Shown: positions 1 through 10,436 of the stretch, one piece after another
How the letters are laid out: each line of letters begins with the position of its first letter
Numbering within the stretch: position 1 is the first letter of the stretch
Source: Zhengitettix transpicula
Taxonomy: Eukaryota > Arthropoda > Insecta > Orthoptera > Tetrigidae
Assembly (NCBI GenBank): GCA_037074705.1
Contig: CM073593.1
Coordinates: forward strand, 14,265,001-14,329,000
Direction: 5' to 3'
Length of the DNA stretch: 64,000 bases
Notes under the pieces: generated by a model
What the model was told of the DNA's origin: nothing
Database searches by the model: none
What the model saw: the letters and a program-made list of their open reading frames with translations, nothing else
Made by a program: the position numbers and the translations under genes

Positions 1-245
1 GAAACTTAGCGACTTTCATAACTTCGGATTCGACACAATTTTTTTTCCCGACTATTTTTATGTAATGCCTCTCCGTGCCGCAAAGGGTGGAAATTGTACT
101 CAAATAAGACGGGCAGTAACACTCTCAATCTTATTGAGCCCGAAATATAATTATTCGACGCAAAGATTGGCCTCTTTTCAATGTTATAAAAGTTTCACCA
201 CCGTCTAATCCTGCCTCTATGGGTGGTAGTCTTAGGAATGTTTTT
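1..245 (+). repeat. RTE-like LINE 3' UTR fragment, cut by the window edge
   Basis: The text resembles the repeat at 5344-6120: a 'cgactttcataac' start, 'gattcgacacaatttt', a stretch near 'tgtaatgcctctcc', and a later 'cgaaatataattattcgacgcaaagattggcc'-like step in the same order. The left end is missing, so boundaries are unknown. It is noncoding, and the short frame at 223-411 is chance. Confidence 0.5.
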
Positions 246-1430
246 CTCCGTAAATCACGTTTTGTTGCAGTTTGTGCACGCGTTAAATGATAATAAAGAA
301 TATACAAATTTCCTTTTATTATATAGAGTTATAGTTATTCCAAGTGCTTTGGTGACTTCCGGTGGCAGCGTTACATTGCTTATTCTACTTAATGGTAAAC
401 TTAACTATTGATATAATAATATATACCAGAAATATAATATACTAAATTTTCTGTTGAAATTTATTATTTGGTTTATTTACCTCTCAAAAATATGGACACT
501 TGTAGAATACGTCTACACATTCAGTCAAACAATTCCAAATATTAATCGTTTTATTTATAAATGAAAATTTACTGTGGTCATTTCTTTTACTATCGGTCCA
601 AGTTCTCTATGCTTTTATGTCCCTCCAAGACGGTCAGCCCCTGAATTCTTTGGAAAGCAAGGTAATAAAGGTCAGGTTTCCAATTCGAAATCTTTTCAGT
701 GCTCTAGTCCAACAGTATCGTTTGATCGTCAACCGAAACGCAGTCTACAATGTACCACATTTATAATTTATAAATATGGACCCCGTTCAAGTGTCTGTTC
801 TCGAAATTCCTAATGAAATTAAATTTGTTGGAAGTTTGCATTTGCCAGAAAAATTCTATTGGCGTCATTTGTGAATCCAGTTTGAGCATTGCCTCGCCAG
901 GAAGAGTTTGTACAACCCTTCCTGCCAGCAGTTAAAATGCGGTGAGCGGCGCCTCTAACGATCAGGTATTCGCCACCTGGTAGCACAGTTCATTAGCTTC
1001 GCGGCTATCAATAGGCAGCCTCTGTTAATATGTATTTATTTTAATTTTGAAACTCTGAATCCAGATACACCTGGCATGGTGCGAGAAATGAATGTTTATG
1101 ATACTTAAATCGAAGTACAACACCTAGAAATTCGGTAAAGAAATGATGTTGGAAAACTCTACGTCTAACATGCCACTAATCTTAATTACTTTGACTTAGT
1201 TTTTAACAACATGAACTTACCTGTAGAGAGCTTAAGAACATAACACGCGTTTTGATAACCTACGCATTAATAAATACTGTTATTATTATCGGTTTTCAGT
1301 TTTTATTATCAGAAAGGACGAGATGAAGATAGTTATATGAGATTCAGCAGTCCAATTGCAGATAAAAATTGAGATTATTTTGTTACGAACCTTCCGGACA
1401 TTCAAATTTCAGATTTAGTGTTAAGAAAGT
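246..1430. other. Unassigned AT-rich DNA
   Basis: No coding signature, RNA gene or repeat was recognised here. A slightly GC-richer patch lies at about 890-1025. The open frames are short and low-complexity. Confidence 0.5.
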
Positions 1431-1445
1431 ACTTCTGAGCCGACC

Positions 1446-1610
1446 TTCTGTGGTGTAGCGACCAGCATCATCGCCTCTCATCACAGATGTCCCGTGTTGG
1501 AATCTCGGCATGGACATGCGTGTTTGTGGCCAGGAAAACGGGGGTTACGGAATGTGTCATGTAAGATAAGTCTGACATCCGTCCTAGTAAGTCTCAAAGG
1601 GCTACAGATC
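1446..1610 (+). repeat. tRNA-derived SINE
   Basis: A Pol III-type box A-like word (tgtagcgaccagc, about 1454-1466) is followed about 30 bases later by a box B-like word (gttggaatctc, 1495-1505), the spacing of a tRNA. A non-tRNA body follows to about 1600. The head (gccgaccttctgtggtg, from 1439) recurs in opposite orientation at about 4755-4770, so this is a dispersed family. It is degenerate and unlikely to be a functional tRNA. The right boundary is approximate. Confidence 0.55.
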
Positions 1611-1883
1611 CAAGGCGAAAGAAAAATAATGTGCTACTAAAGCCAAAAAAGAAAAGTCAATACTCAGCTAGTGATTTCCTGAGCTCCTAATCGCCAACGG
1701 ATTGAAATGAAGACGTCATATTCATTTACTGGGAAACTTAGTTCAGATCATTATCCAGCCAGGTCCATAATGTAGTAATTTCATTCAATCGTCTGTTATG
1801 ATCATGCAAACTAGGATTCCTGCTCCAGAAATTTAAATATTTAAGCAGGAAAAAAGTTATTATTATAATATTATTATAATTTA

Positions 1884-2399
1884 AGGTTATTCAAAATGAA
1901 GGAGCATATTTCAAACATTTACTTCTTCCAAACTACAAATGATAGAAATATAATTCCAACATTCCTCGACTGAGAAAAGTTCAAAATTTTAATAGTCTGG
2001 GTAGGAGTTCCAGTCAAGACGCAATGGCACTGTTTCTTGACTGTAGAAAAATGGCGGTGACACCACAGGAACACTCATTTGCTGCATTTAGCAAAATTAG
2101 AGTCCATTGTTGTAGTGCATCGTGCATTTCGCCGCCAGCTTAAGATATAACCGCCTCATCATAAGCCGATTTACCAGTGGCATCGAATTGCTGAAGGTGT
2201 GAATCCGATAACTACGGACCAGCTGATTCGTGTGTAGCAAGAAATAAGCCACCGTTTTGATATTTGTCGTGTGATCGTATTGAGAGCATAAAATTTCAAC
2301 TTGTCCCTGTGCAGAAACGTTTAAATTATGTTTCTATCGTTTGTAGTTTGGAAGAAATAAATGTTTGAAACCTGATCCTTCTTTTTGAATAACCCTGTA
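1884..2399 (+). mobile_element. Deletion derivative of an IS630/Tc1-mariner-type transposon with about 110-bp inverted ends
   Basis: The left end (ggttattcaaaatgaagga, 1885-1903) is the inverse of the right end (tccttctttttgaataacc, 2376-2394). The match continues inward for roughly 110 bases with few mismatches, through the words 'tttcaaacattta', 'cttccaaactacaaa' and 'gatagaaa'. Between the ends lie two short transposase remnants, described separately. The middle of the gene, including any catalytic triad, is gone, so the copy is non-autonomous. The right flank continues CCTGTA, a common end word in arthropod Tc1-like elements. Confidence 0.75.
2050..2290 (+). pseudogene. Transposase remnant: N-terminal helix-turn-helix (DUF4817-like) joined to a short C-terminal piece
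   Basis: From about 2052 the reading begins MAVTPQEHSF. After a frameshift it reads KLESIVVVHRAFRRQLKI, a stop, then PPHHKPIYQWH (about 2094-2195). This is the pattern of the DNA-binding head of DUF4817-type transposases found in many arthropod genomes, where an RAFRR..K..PP..K.IYRW motif is typical. Further on, about 2238-2275, the reading QEISHRFDICRV matches the usual C-terminal end of the same proteins. About 250 residues that would lie between them, with the catalytic acidic residues, are deleted. One stop and at least one frameshift are visible, so it cannot make a working enzyme. It sits inside the inverted repeats of 1884-2399, which supports the call. Confidence 0.7.
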
Positions 2400-3240
2400 C
2401 TTTAGTGTATTTGTAGATCAGGTTGTGCTCCAAAAATATGCAACTACTAAGTCTAGTCTAGTGAATATATTCATAATATTTTAAAGTTGGTATAACAGAA
2501 TAATTTGTTACAAACAATGGAGAAATTGATAAATATGCGACCAGTAACCCCTTAGGTTTAAGATCGAGCAAACTATCTAACCATAAAAGAATAATTATGG
2601 TATTGGCCTTAGTACAACTATTACTAGAACAGTTTGGCGTATTCATAACTGATTTTACCCTGATGGTACCGTCACGGTATTTTGTAACACTTGATTCCAC
2701 ATGTCTTCACGTTAGTACTTCGTGACTTGCAGTGGTGAATTCTCACAGGGTTGCCAACCCTCGCTCGGGCGTTCAGACGGAATAACGCTTACCCGGGCTT
2801 CCCGAACGGATATCCGATAAAATTTATATTTAAAGCGTATTCGAGCTGCAGCGGGAGGGACTATTCCCTAGGCACTTCGCGTAACTCGATCAGCGCGCCG
2901 AACTAGGCAGTTGCCACTGTCTCGCAGATTCGGGGAATCTTTGAAGATCTCCGCGCTACGACCTAGATAAGGGGGGGAGCCCGTGGTCTCATGGGGTCCG
3001 AGGTCCAATCCTTCGCGACATCGGTTGCGCCGAGGAAATGGAATCGAAAACGGAATAATGCGACCAGTTGTATGAAAGGTCGAATGTCGGCGACTTAAAT
3101 CCGTATATTACTGCTTCAGCGTCATTGAAAATCGAGTTCGTGCCTTGTCGCAGATGGACCGTTTTATAATTGATTACCGGTCATTAGTGTCAAGTACTTA
3201 TTATTGAATAACACGAATGATCAGCTACACAGGTTCGACT
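2400..3240. other. Unassigned DNA with a GC-richer block at 2740-3080
   Basis: No gene is recognised. The block at about 2740-3080 is richer in CpG than its surroundings. A weak tRNA-like box B word (gaggtccaatcc, 3000-3011) occurs downstream of 'gcccgtggtctc', possibly another decayed SINE head, but too weak to call. Confidence 0.35.
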
Positions 3241-3296
3241 TTACAATACCGATGTTAGGGATAATATATAAGTGACATTAGGGAATACACGGAAAC

Positions 3297-4008
3297 ATGC
3301 TTCAGTTTATAAGAAACTTTACTGAAATTCGTACTATCAAAACAAGAATTAATGGTCACATTTCAAATCCTTATCAAATAGAAAACGGAGTTCCTCAAGG
3401 CTCAGTACTCAGCCCCATTTTATTCGTACTAGCAATAGACGATGCGAATTTTGCCATATTCTGCCCCCCCCCCACACACACTAGTAGTTCGCAAATTCGC
3501 GGACGTCATCGTAATATTATGAAAGGGAAAAAATAAAGATGATATTGAAGTCAACATGCAACAAGCCTTAAATCACCTCTATGAGTGGTCACAAAAAACA
3601 GGATTTAAATTCTCTGCACCGAAGACCAATGTCATATATATCTCAAATAAACATAAATCAGAAATTATCCCACTATAAGTAAACGATATACCTATCCTTA
3701 GAGTAAACTCCATCAAAATACTGGGCACCATCTTTGAACCGAAACTAACCTTTTCCTATCATATAAACTATTTAGCACAGGACTGCAAAAAAGTCTGAAT
3801 ATATTAAAGTCCCTAGCATGCAATAACTGGGGTGCAAATATGCATCTTCTACTAACAACGTACAAAGTTCTACTTAGATCAAGGATGGACTATGCCTGCA
3901 TACTATATCAATCAGCAAACAAAAAGACGCTTCATAAACTGGACACGATTCACTGTGCCATGGACCTCATAAAATTGATTAAGGAAGCAAACCTAACTGA
4001 ACAAATAT
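3297..4008 (+). pseudogene. Jockey-like non-LTR retrotransposon, reverse-transcriptase fragment (degenerate)
   Basis: The first 46 codons read MLQFIRNFTEIRT, then INGHISNPYQIENG, then VPQGSVLSPILF (3390-3425). The last is the conserved B block of LINE reverse transcriptases, and the style is Jockey-clade. After a frameshift near a C-run (about 3464-3474), a second frame gives KFADVIVIL (3492-3518). This corresponds to the catalytic F-A-D-D box with the second Asp replaced by Val. It continues with DDIEVNMQQALNHLYEWSQKTGFKFS and, after further shifts and stops (tga at 3519-3521, taa near 3676), LGTIFEPKLTFSYHI and LLRSRMDYACILYQSA to about 4008. This matches the palm-to-thumb region and beyond. 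The endonuclease and the RT start are missing (5' truncation is usual for LINEs). The lost Asp, at least two frameshifts and two stops make it dead. Confidence 0.85.
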
Positions 4009-4429
4009 AGAAACCAAATCGCTAATAATTTTGAGAATATCGATGTTTGCAAATCTATGTAATCTATTGTAAAGAACATAATTGTCGCCAAAGACCAGGA
4101 TGTAGACGTGACCATTATAAACCTCAGTAAATAAATAATAATAATAATACCTGGTTCGTAGCACTCGCACTGGCCTATCACTTAATACAATTGACTGCGG
4201 AAAAGTCAAATTCTTATGAAGAATTTGGATGGAAAATGTGGAAATTAGTTATACTATTTATGTGAGGAAGGCAAGCTTCATTCACCATCGCGCGGATGCT
4301 CTAGGTTACGCCTAATAATTTATTTTAGGAAACTATGATTTATATACTAGACTTACTCAGGTTTTCTTCCGAAACAAATATATTTTTTATCATATTTCAC
4401 GCAACAATTTACCTATTATAATACTTACT

Positions 4430-5050
4430 ACAATAAAATTTGTCTTAGATAATCTTTAAAACTGCTTATCTTACTACGGACGATAATTTGTTAAAATATT
4501 GTACCAAAATTATTTATAACTGAGCCAGTTCCATGTTTCAGTAGGAAATTTCTCTATTATTAATTTCTTGGTCCTCTGAGAATCTCAGCCTCTGAGACGT
4601 CTGTATTCTGGATTTTTGAAATAGCGTGAGGTCAGCGTCTTGATTCTCCTGTATGAATACTAGTAAATACTGACATCCATGTCATTGCCGTTAATCAAAC
4701 CAGGGAGTTCTGTGATGCGAGGCATTGATACATGCCACTAGAGCACCGAAGGTCGGCTTCTATTGCTTTAAGTTGTATTATTTCCGGATGTAGCACTGAT
4801 TACAATAAAAATTGAGTTAGCTAATCTGTTAAAGTATTTATTTTGCAACGGACGATAATTATGTGTTAAAATATTATACTTAAATTTTTAATTGCTGAAC
4901 CAATTACATGTGTCAGTAGGAAAGTTCTTAATTAATATTCCTTGGTCCTCTGAGGGCCTCAGCCTCCAAGACGACTGCATTCTGGATTTTTGTAATGGCG
5001 CGTGGTCAGGGCGCCGATTCTCCTCCGGTAAATACTGACATCCGTGATTT
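4430..5050 (-). repeat. Direct duplication of a 255-bp SINE-like unit, with a tRNA-like head between the copies
   Basis: Units at about 4430-4685 and 4802-5046 align throughout. Shared words include 'acggacgataatt', 'gttaaaatatt', 'cagtaggaaa', 'ttggtcctctgag', 'ctcagcctc', 'attctggatttttg' and 'taaatactgacatcc'. The period is about 370. On the minus strand the left unit is preceded (4770 to 4690) by a tRNA-like head: 'gccgaccttcggtgctctag' and a box B-like 'ggtttgattaac'. The same head opens the SINE at 1446. Read on the minus strand this is one or two SINE copies, the second with a truncated head. Confidence 0.6.
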
Positions 5051-5343
5051 GACGGAGTGATACTCCTTTAAGTTATTTTTTTACTCGTTTTTTTATTCGA
5101 TTGAGTCTCAGATTTCCGTCTGTAGTACTTCTCGGCAGACTCTCACCATCTTGATTCTTCAAATAATAAGTTCAGGATTCGTTGACGGCTGCAGAATCCG
5201 TTTAATAAATGAGGGTAGTTAGCATCAGGCATAAATTTCTTTTTTCATGCTAAAATTGAAAAAAAAAGAATTTCATAACCATAATTATCTAGCAGAACGG
5301 AACAATTACCATCGAAATGAGTCTATGTCTTTATATTATTACT

Positions 5344-6120
5344 AGCTGGGTGCCCGGCGTTGCCCGAGATGTCATTTATCTATAACCCCCGATATGACTC
5401 CAATTTCGACTGTTTTTGCGCAATTTTTATGTAACGCTACTCGAACCCTAATCATTATAATTAACTATGAAAAATATTTCTTCAACGCAAATATCTGCCG
5501 TGTTTGCATGTTCCAAAATTTGCGCCCCGCTACCCCTGCATCTGAGGGGTAAATGCAAATTTGAATGTCGTAACTAAACACAGTGACTTCCATAACCTTT
5601 GATTTGACTCCAATCTCGGTTGTATTCGCGTTATTTTACTGTAAAGCATCTCCACCCCAAACCCAAAGGGTGTCCTTTTCACAGGGCGTAGGGGATGAAA
5701 ATTGTATTCAGACAACATTGGTAGAAACACTACCAATATCTTTGACCCCTAAAAATATTTATCCGACTCAAATATCGGCTGTTTTAGTATGTTTAAATAT
5801 TTCCAACCCCGTTTCTAGGGGTGGAAGACGCGTCTCACCCCGACAGTGTTTGTTTCCTGGTCGCAAAGAACACGTGTACGAAATTTGGTGAAAATTGCTC
5901 GACTGGTGTAGATTTGTATATTATTTAGAAAACGTTTGTATGGGAAATAGAAAAGGGCTGGTTTTAGGGTTTTCCCGGAAATTATTCGATTTTTCTCGCC
6001 TTTTAAACCTTCCCTAGACCTCCACCAACATTTCAAGACTAAGATAAGATAAATCCGTTCAGACGTTCTCGAGTTTTAGTGAGACTAACGAACAGCAATT
6101 CATTTTTATATTTATAGATG
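5344..6120 (+). repeat. RTE-like LINE 3' UTR with internal tandem repeats
   Basis: It opens with 'actagctgggtgcccggcg', the characteristic start of a widespread arthropod RTE-type 3' region. It closes near 6110 with 'aaatccgttcagacg' ... 'tatatttatagatg', typical of the extreme 3' end of such LINEs. Internally a roughly 190-300-bp module repeats: 'cataacctttgatttgactccaat' resembles the earlier 'ctataacccccgatatgactccaat', and 'atatttatccgactcaaatatcggctgtttt' resembles 'atatttcttcaacgcaaatatctgccgtgttt'. No reverse-transcriptase coding is attached. Overlapping open frames here (5530-5891, both strands) are chance. Confidence 0.7.
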
Positions 6121-6419
6121 AGAATATGTTTTGTATTCCAATAACATGCTTTCTACACTCTAAAGCGGTACTAAAAATATCTTTAAGAACAATGTAAATT
6201 GTCTCTTGGTGCGCTTCAGACACGCTGAATAAGGCAGCGAAATAAAAATGAACCTTATTAATTCAGTAGGACTTCCTCTTTTATAGGGAATGTTGATGTT
6301 ATTAAGGGGTTTTGTCCGAAGATGTAGAGCTAGATGATGAAGCTGAGGAAATTGGAGATACTCCATTCTTTTCCCCCATCCCTCCCCCCCACTTTCTCTT
6401 CTGCAAATCTACAGCAGTT

Positions 6420-6790
6420 ATTTAAAGCCTCATCGCTCATTCTGTTCCTCCGAGGCGCAGCGGTTCGGGTCATACCCGGCTCCTATTAGGATGCGGCGCC
6501 ACAGCGTGTATTATCAGACAGTGGATTTTCGGTTCACTGACATTAGACAGTGTCTTAGCACGTGTCCTGGCTGCCAATCAGATCCCCTCCCTCTCCTCAT
6601 TTTCTTTTTCGCCCTCGTTTTTTTTCCCTCCCCCATCTCTCGTGGCTCCTTCAAGTTTTCGGGGCGTCAAGTTTCTTTTGCTTCTCGCCGCTTGGCTCAT
6701 TTTCTGCGTTCGGTATTCATCCCCGTGGAGATAATGAGCTCCGGAGAGAGGCACTACTCCCGGCGAAAAAGTTAAGTGAAAACGATGCGT
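6420..6790. other. GC-richer island with a pyrimidine tract
   Basis: It stands out from the AT-rich surroundings and contains a strongly pyrimidine-rich stretch at about 6583-6650. The frames at 6491-6900 come from this bias and resemble no protein family. It may be a conserved noncoding element, which is inference only. Confidence 0.3.
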
Positions 6791-6799
6791 CTCTAAAGG

Positions 6800-8380
6800 C
6801 CGAACCATCGTATAAACAATGGATACCTGATTTGATCTCAATTATAAAATTTTACATCACAGTTATAATTCATTTAAGAAAAAGAATTAGACAGTACTAG
6901 AGAGATCTTTAAGTATGCTTATAATATTTTATTATGATTAACGTGGATAAACCATCAATAAAACGAAAATTGTACATGATAGACCAGAAATACAAATATT
7001 TATGGCCAAATAATTTTATATTTAATTTGGTACATTTTTTAGTGCTTGATGTTTTATATTTTTTAAAGCTACATTCTTAAGATGTATTTTTGTGAAAACA
7101 ATACTGTAAAAATAAGTTTAAAAATATGGTCAAAATTTTTATATTATTTATTTAATAATATTTTCATAATATTATTTGTTATTATTTTTTATTATTGTTT
7201 AAAATATGCAAAATCATGTACATGTAGATTATAAATATGAATGGTCATTAATCTGTACCTTCAAGTTTTTAAGTTTTTTATATTTGTAAATAAAATTTTG
7301 CTACAGTAAAATTAATTTAAAGGATAAGAAATAAAAATTTCTTTATTAAAAGATAGTCGAAAATATAACGTTTTAATTAAATTAACCAAAATTTTCATCA
7401 ATATTAAAATTTTTAAATAATTACATCTCTATTTATGTATATGCAATTTTCATGGAACTAATATCTGATCGATCATTAATTCAAATTACACCAAAAATTA
7501 TAATCTTATTGTAATTTTAGAATACCTCGAGAATAACGCTTAAATTTTCTTTTTTGAAAAAACATTAAAAAACCACACAGAAAATAAAGTTGAAAGGCGA
7601 GCAGAAGAATGTGGTTGAGCGGTTGACTCACAGAAAGCTAGGACAGGCTACGGATGCCAAGAATTTCACATATCCTTAAGTGCATGTTGTTTCATATCTG
7701 CATCACAATTTCTCTCTCATAGAAACCAACAGACGACTCTGATATTTTTCATAAATTAACATTAATTTATTTGTCCTATATGAAGACCATAGAAAACTAA
7801 TCGCCTTCTAGGTGATTGCCATAGAGTTGAATTACATGACACATTAAGGAATATTTATGGGGCACAAAATGTTACTTCACATTGTAACACATTTATAACC
7901 ATTACTTTTTGGCAAATACAATAAATATTCTCTGATAAAAAATTAATTTTGAGTACAGTACTGAGAATAAATGTTTTAAAATAATTATAGAAAATCATTG
8001 GCTAATTTTTTGTAATAAATGTTTGTTAATAATTTAACTATTGTCTACTATATTTGATTTAAGCATTTTTAATCATTTTTTGTTTCATTTTAATCTTAAC
8101 AACCCACCAAAAGTTTTTTTACCGGGCGATATGTCGCGGGTTCGATTCTCACCCTCCCCCTGATACTTTAATTCAATTTAATTTCATAGCTTCTATACCT
8201 TCCTTGAGTTTTTGAAAACTATTCTTGAATAAAAAAATTCAATATCACTTTATCAACATTCATATAAAATCCGTTTTTCATTTGAGGTCCTAAAATTTAG
8301 GTCATGTAAGAATTGTGATTTGGTAAAGAAAAATTGTAGGAGTGCCTGATTCAGGTGTAATGGAGGGATTTCGTACAGGA
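6800..8380. other. AT-rich stretch, nothing recognised
   Basis: Very AT-rich with short A/T runs. The box B-like words near 8136-8148 (gcgggttcgattc) and the A box-like text near 7610 are isolated and do not form a clear SINE. Confidence 0.5.
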
Positions 8381-8391
8381 TCTGAAGTTGA

Positions 8392-8455
8392 CACGGGTAG
8401 CACATTTGGTAAATCTTCTGCCCGGTAACCGGAGGTCCAAGGTTCGATATTTTTC
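8392..8455 (+). repeat. tRNA-like SINE head
   Basis: 'gggtagcacatttggtaaat' (box A region) is followed by 'tgcccggtaaccggaggtcc' (anticodon-arm-like) and 'aaggttcgata' (box B, about 8440-8450). The order and spacing are tRNA-like, but the acceptor stem does not close. It is therefore called a SINE head or tRNA relic and not a gene. Confidence 0.45.
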
Positions 8456-8459
8456 CATT

Positions 8460-10136
8460 TAATAATAATGATTAAAATTAAAAACGAAAAATATGTGTAG
8501 GGTTATGGACGTTGACAAACAGTCAAAATGGTATTCAGTTAAATATGTAATATATGTTTAATAGTTGTAACAAAAATTGAGAGCCCCTTCCTCAATGTAA
8601 CACGCAACACACATTTGAGTCTGTTTATTTATTCGACCATGATTCGCTTTAAAAGAAAATCGCTTTACATATTACAAGGTGTATAAGAAATATGCTACTT
8701 AACTCAACTCGAAATTTTGCATGTTCATATTGTATTAATACCCAGTGTACGGATAATTCCAAAATAATATATTACAAAACAGCGACTTCAATGACACTAA
8801 CTTGTTCAGTAAGAGGTACAATAGTCCTTAGAAGGGATACATTTACCATAGTTAAAAAAAACACTCCAATAGCCTGTCTTTTCGTTCATCTGTAATAACT
8901 CTTTTACTAATAATATCATGGTAAATATTTAAAACCTGGTCAGTCATGATATCATCTTCCTTCCAGCTTGCAACTGTTTTAATCAGTACTTGTTTCTGTA
9001 AGTCTCAATTAGTGTTCCAACGCTGTTATTTGGGAGCAACTTTTTCTACCATTTTCTCTGTTTGACAGAAGAGGCGCAAAACTGATTAGCCCGTTGGCTC
9101 CCTCCCTCACCCACCGGCATAAATATGTTAATTGTGTCAGCATGGGCTGCACCAGTAATGCGTTTGATTGAGTACCCTCTGATTGACTGGTCAACGCACT
9201 CCACCGGTAAAATGTTGTGACAAAACTAGATTAATGGTTGAGCACATTTTTCTGCCTGACTAGATTCAATTACGCCCCCTAAAAGGGTTTAACTTTTAAA
9301 GGGATCCATAACAAGCTTTACTATTGCTTTTCGCTGTTGTAATTAAGTCGATTTTTGCCCATGTCGGGTCGTATTTCCATTTGGAGTCTGGTTGATAGAC
9401 AAGAACTTCGAAAAGTTTCTCCAACACTCGTTTCTACTATAAACGTGTGTTAAAAACGCTCCGGAATGATTTATATTATTTTTTTTAATTTACCGGCATG
9501 CAATTTTTTCTATTAGCTTCTTGTTAAGTGAAATGCGTCGGTACAAAAACAAATTATCGAAAAAATTAAAGCAAGAATGATATGCGTTCTAATTAAGTTA
9601 TGCCGTTTGAATCACTAATTTTCATTTATCGTCCTTAATTGGATTATAATTGTGCTTCGATAAGCTGGATTTTCAAGTTAATTTTTCCAATCTGTTCGCA
9701 TTTATAAATATTGGGTAATTTTTCCATTTTGTACACAAATACTTTTAATTGTAAGAATATTCATGTTTGAGGTGGAAGTTGGACTGGAAATTATTTAATA
9801 TTGTGAAAATAAGACCAATATTGAAAACATTGAAAGAGATGAAGGAATTATAAAACTTTATTATGTTTCACCTTAAATAATTTCATCAACCTCTTGCAAC
9901 CTTTTTTTGTTGTTACGAATTTCCTTTTTTTCTTTGTACAGATAAACAACAGAAAACATGTGCGTCATTCATTTAAAAAAATCAACATTTTTAATTATCT
10001 TAAATACATTTATTTCTTCAAGCCTAATTACTTGTAGATAATATATTCTGAAACGTTTTCCAAAGTCAAAATGCAGAATACTATCTTCTTTTGCCTTTGA
10101 TAATATTTTATTTTATAGTTACGGTTGAATTAATCA
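8460..10136. other. AT-rich stretch with a mixed-composition patch at 9005-9260
   Basis: No gene or repeat family was recognised. The patch at 9005-9260 is less AT-rich and includes a proline/leucine-like minus-strand frame (9009-9194) without family resemblance. Confidence 0.4.
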
Positions 10137-10420
10137 TGAATATGTTTATTTTTTTTTTGGGGGGGGGGGTAACAGGCTACATGAGGGTGATCCACATTGG
10201 GCAACTCCCCTTTAATAGCATAGGAAGGGATTAGAAAGGGGGGATGCGGAAGGGTAGAGGAAGGTAGCCAAGGGTTAATAGGGCCCCCGGGCTATGGTTT
10301 AAGGATAGGTAGCCCCTTCGTATCTCTCCTAAAAGGTTCTGCCTGCGAGAGAACATCCCTCGCAGGTTACCTGCGAGCGAATCCTCTCGCGGGCTTTCTT
10401 TTTTTTCTGAATATGTTTAT
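10137..10420 (-). mobile_element. Hairpin-headed retroposon, internally deleted copy, with 13-bp target-site duplication
   Basis: Perfect direct repeats 'tgaatatgtttat' at 10137-10149 and 10408-10420 flank the insertion. On the minus strand it runs from the hairpin head (10395 to 10310; 'cctgcgagggatgttctctc', 'gcaggcagaacc') directly into the 3' part (10290 to 10170; 'ggctaccttcctctaccctt', 'ctcatgtagcctgttac'). About 300 internal bases are missing compared with 10449-11012. The 3' end carries a C-run then A-run, seen here as T then G at 10149-10170. A variable-length duplication with an A-rich 3' tail points to target-primed reverse transcription. Confidence 0.8.
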
Positions 10421-10436
10421 ATGCAAGAATGAGATT

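Noticed and set aside
1446..1510. A functional tRNA gene
   Set aside because: Acceptor stem does not close and the box B has a mismatch. A SINE head fits better because the same head recurs at 4755-4770.
5530..5891. Open frames on both strands
   Set aside because: They fall in the RTE-like 3' UTR repeat, which is noncoding in every copy.
6562..6900. Open frames in a pyrimidine-rich stretch
   Set aside because: Low-complexity Pro/Phe/Leu/Ser content caused by the C/T tract.
7590..7680. tRNA-like text 'gtggttgagcggttgactc'
   Set aside because: It resembles a Leu/Ser tRNA start, but no anticodon arm, variable arm or box B follows at the right distance.
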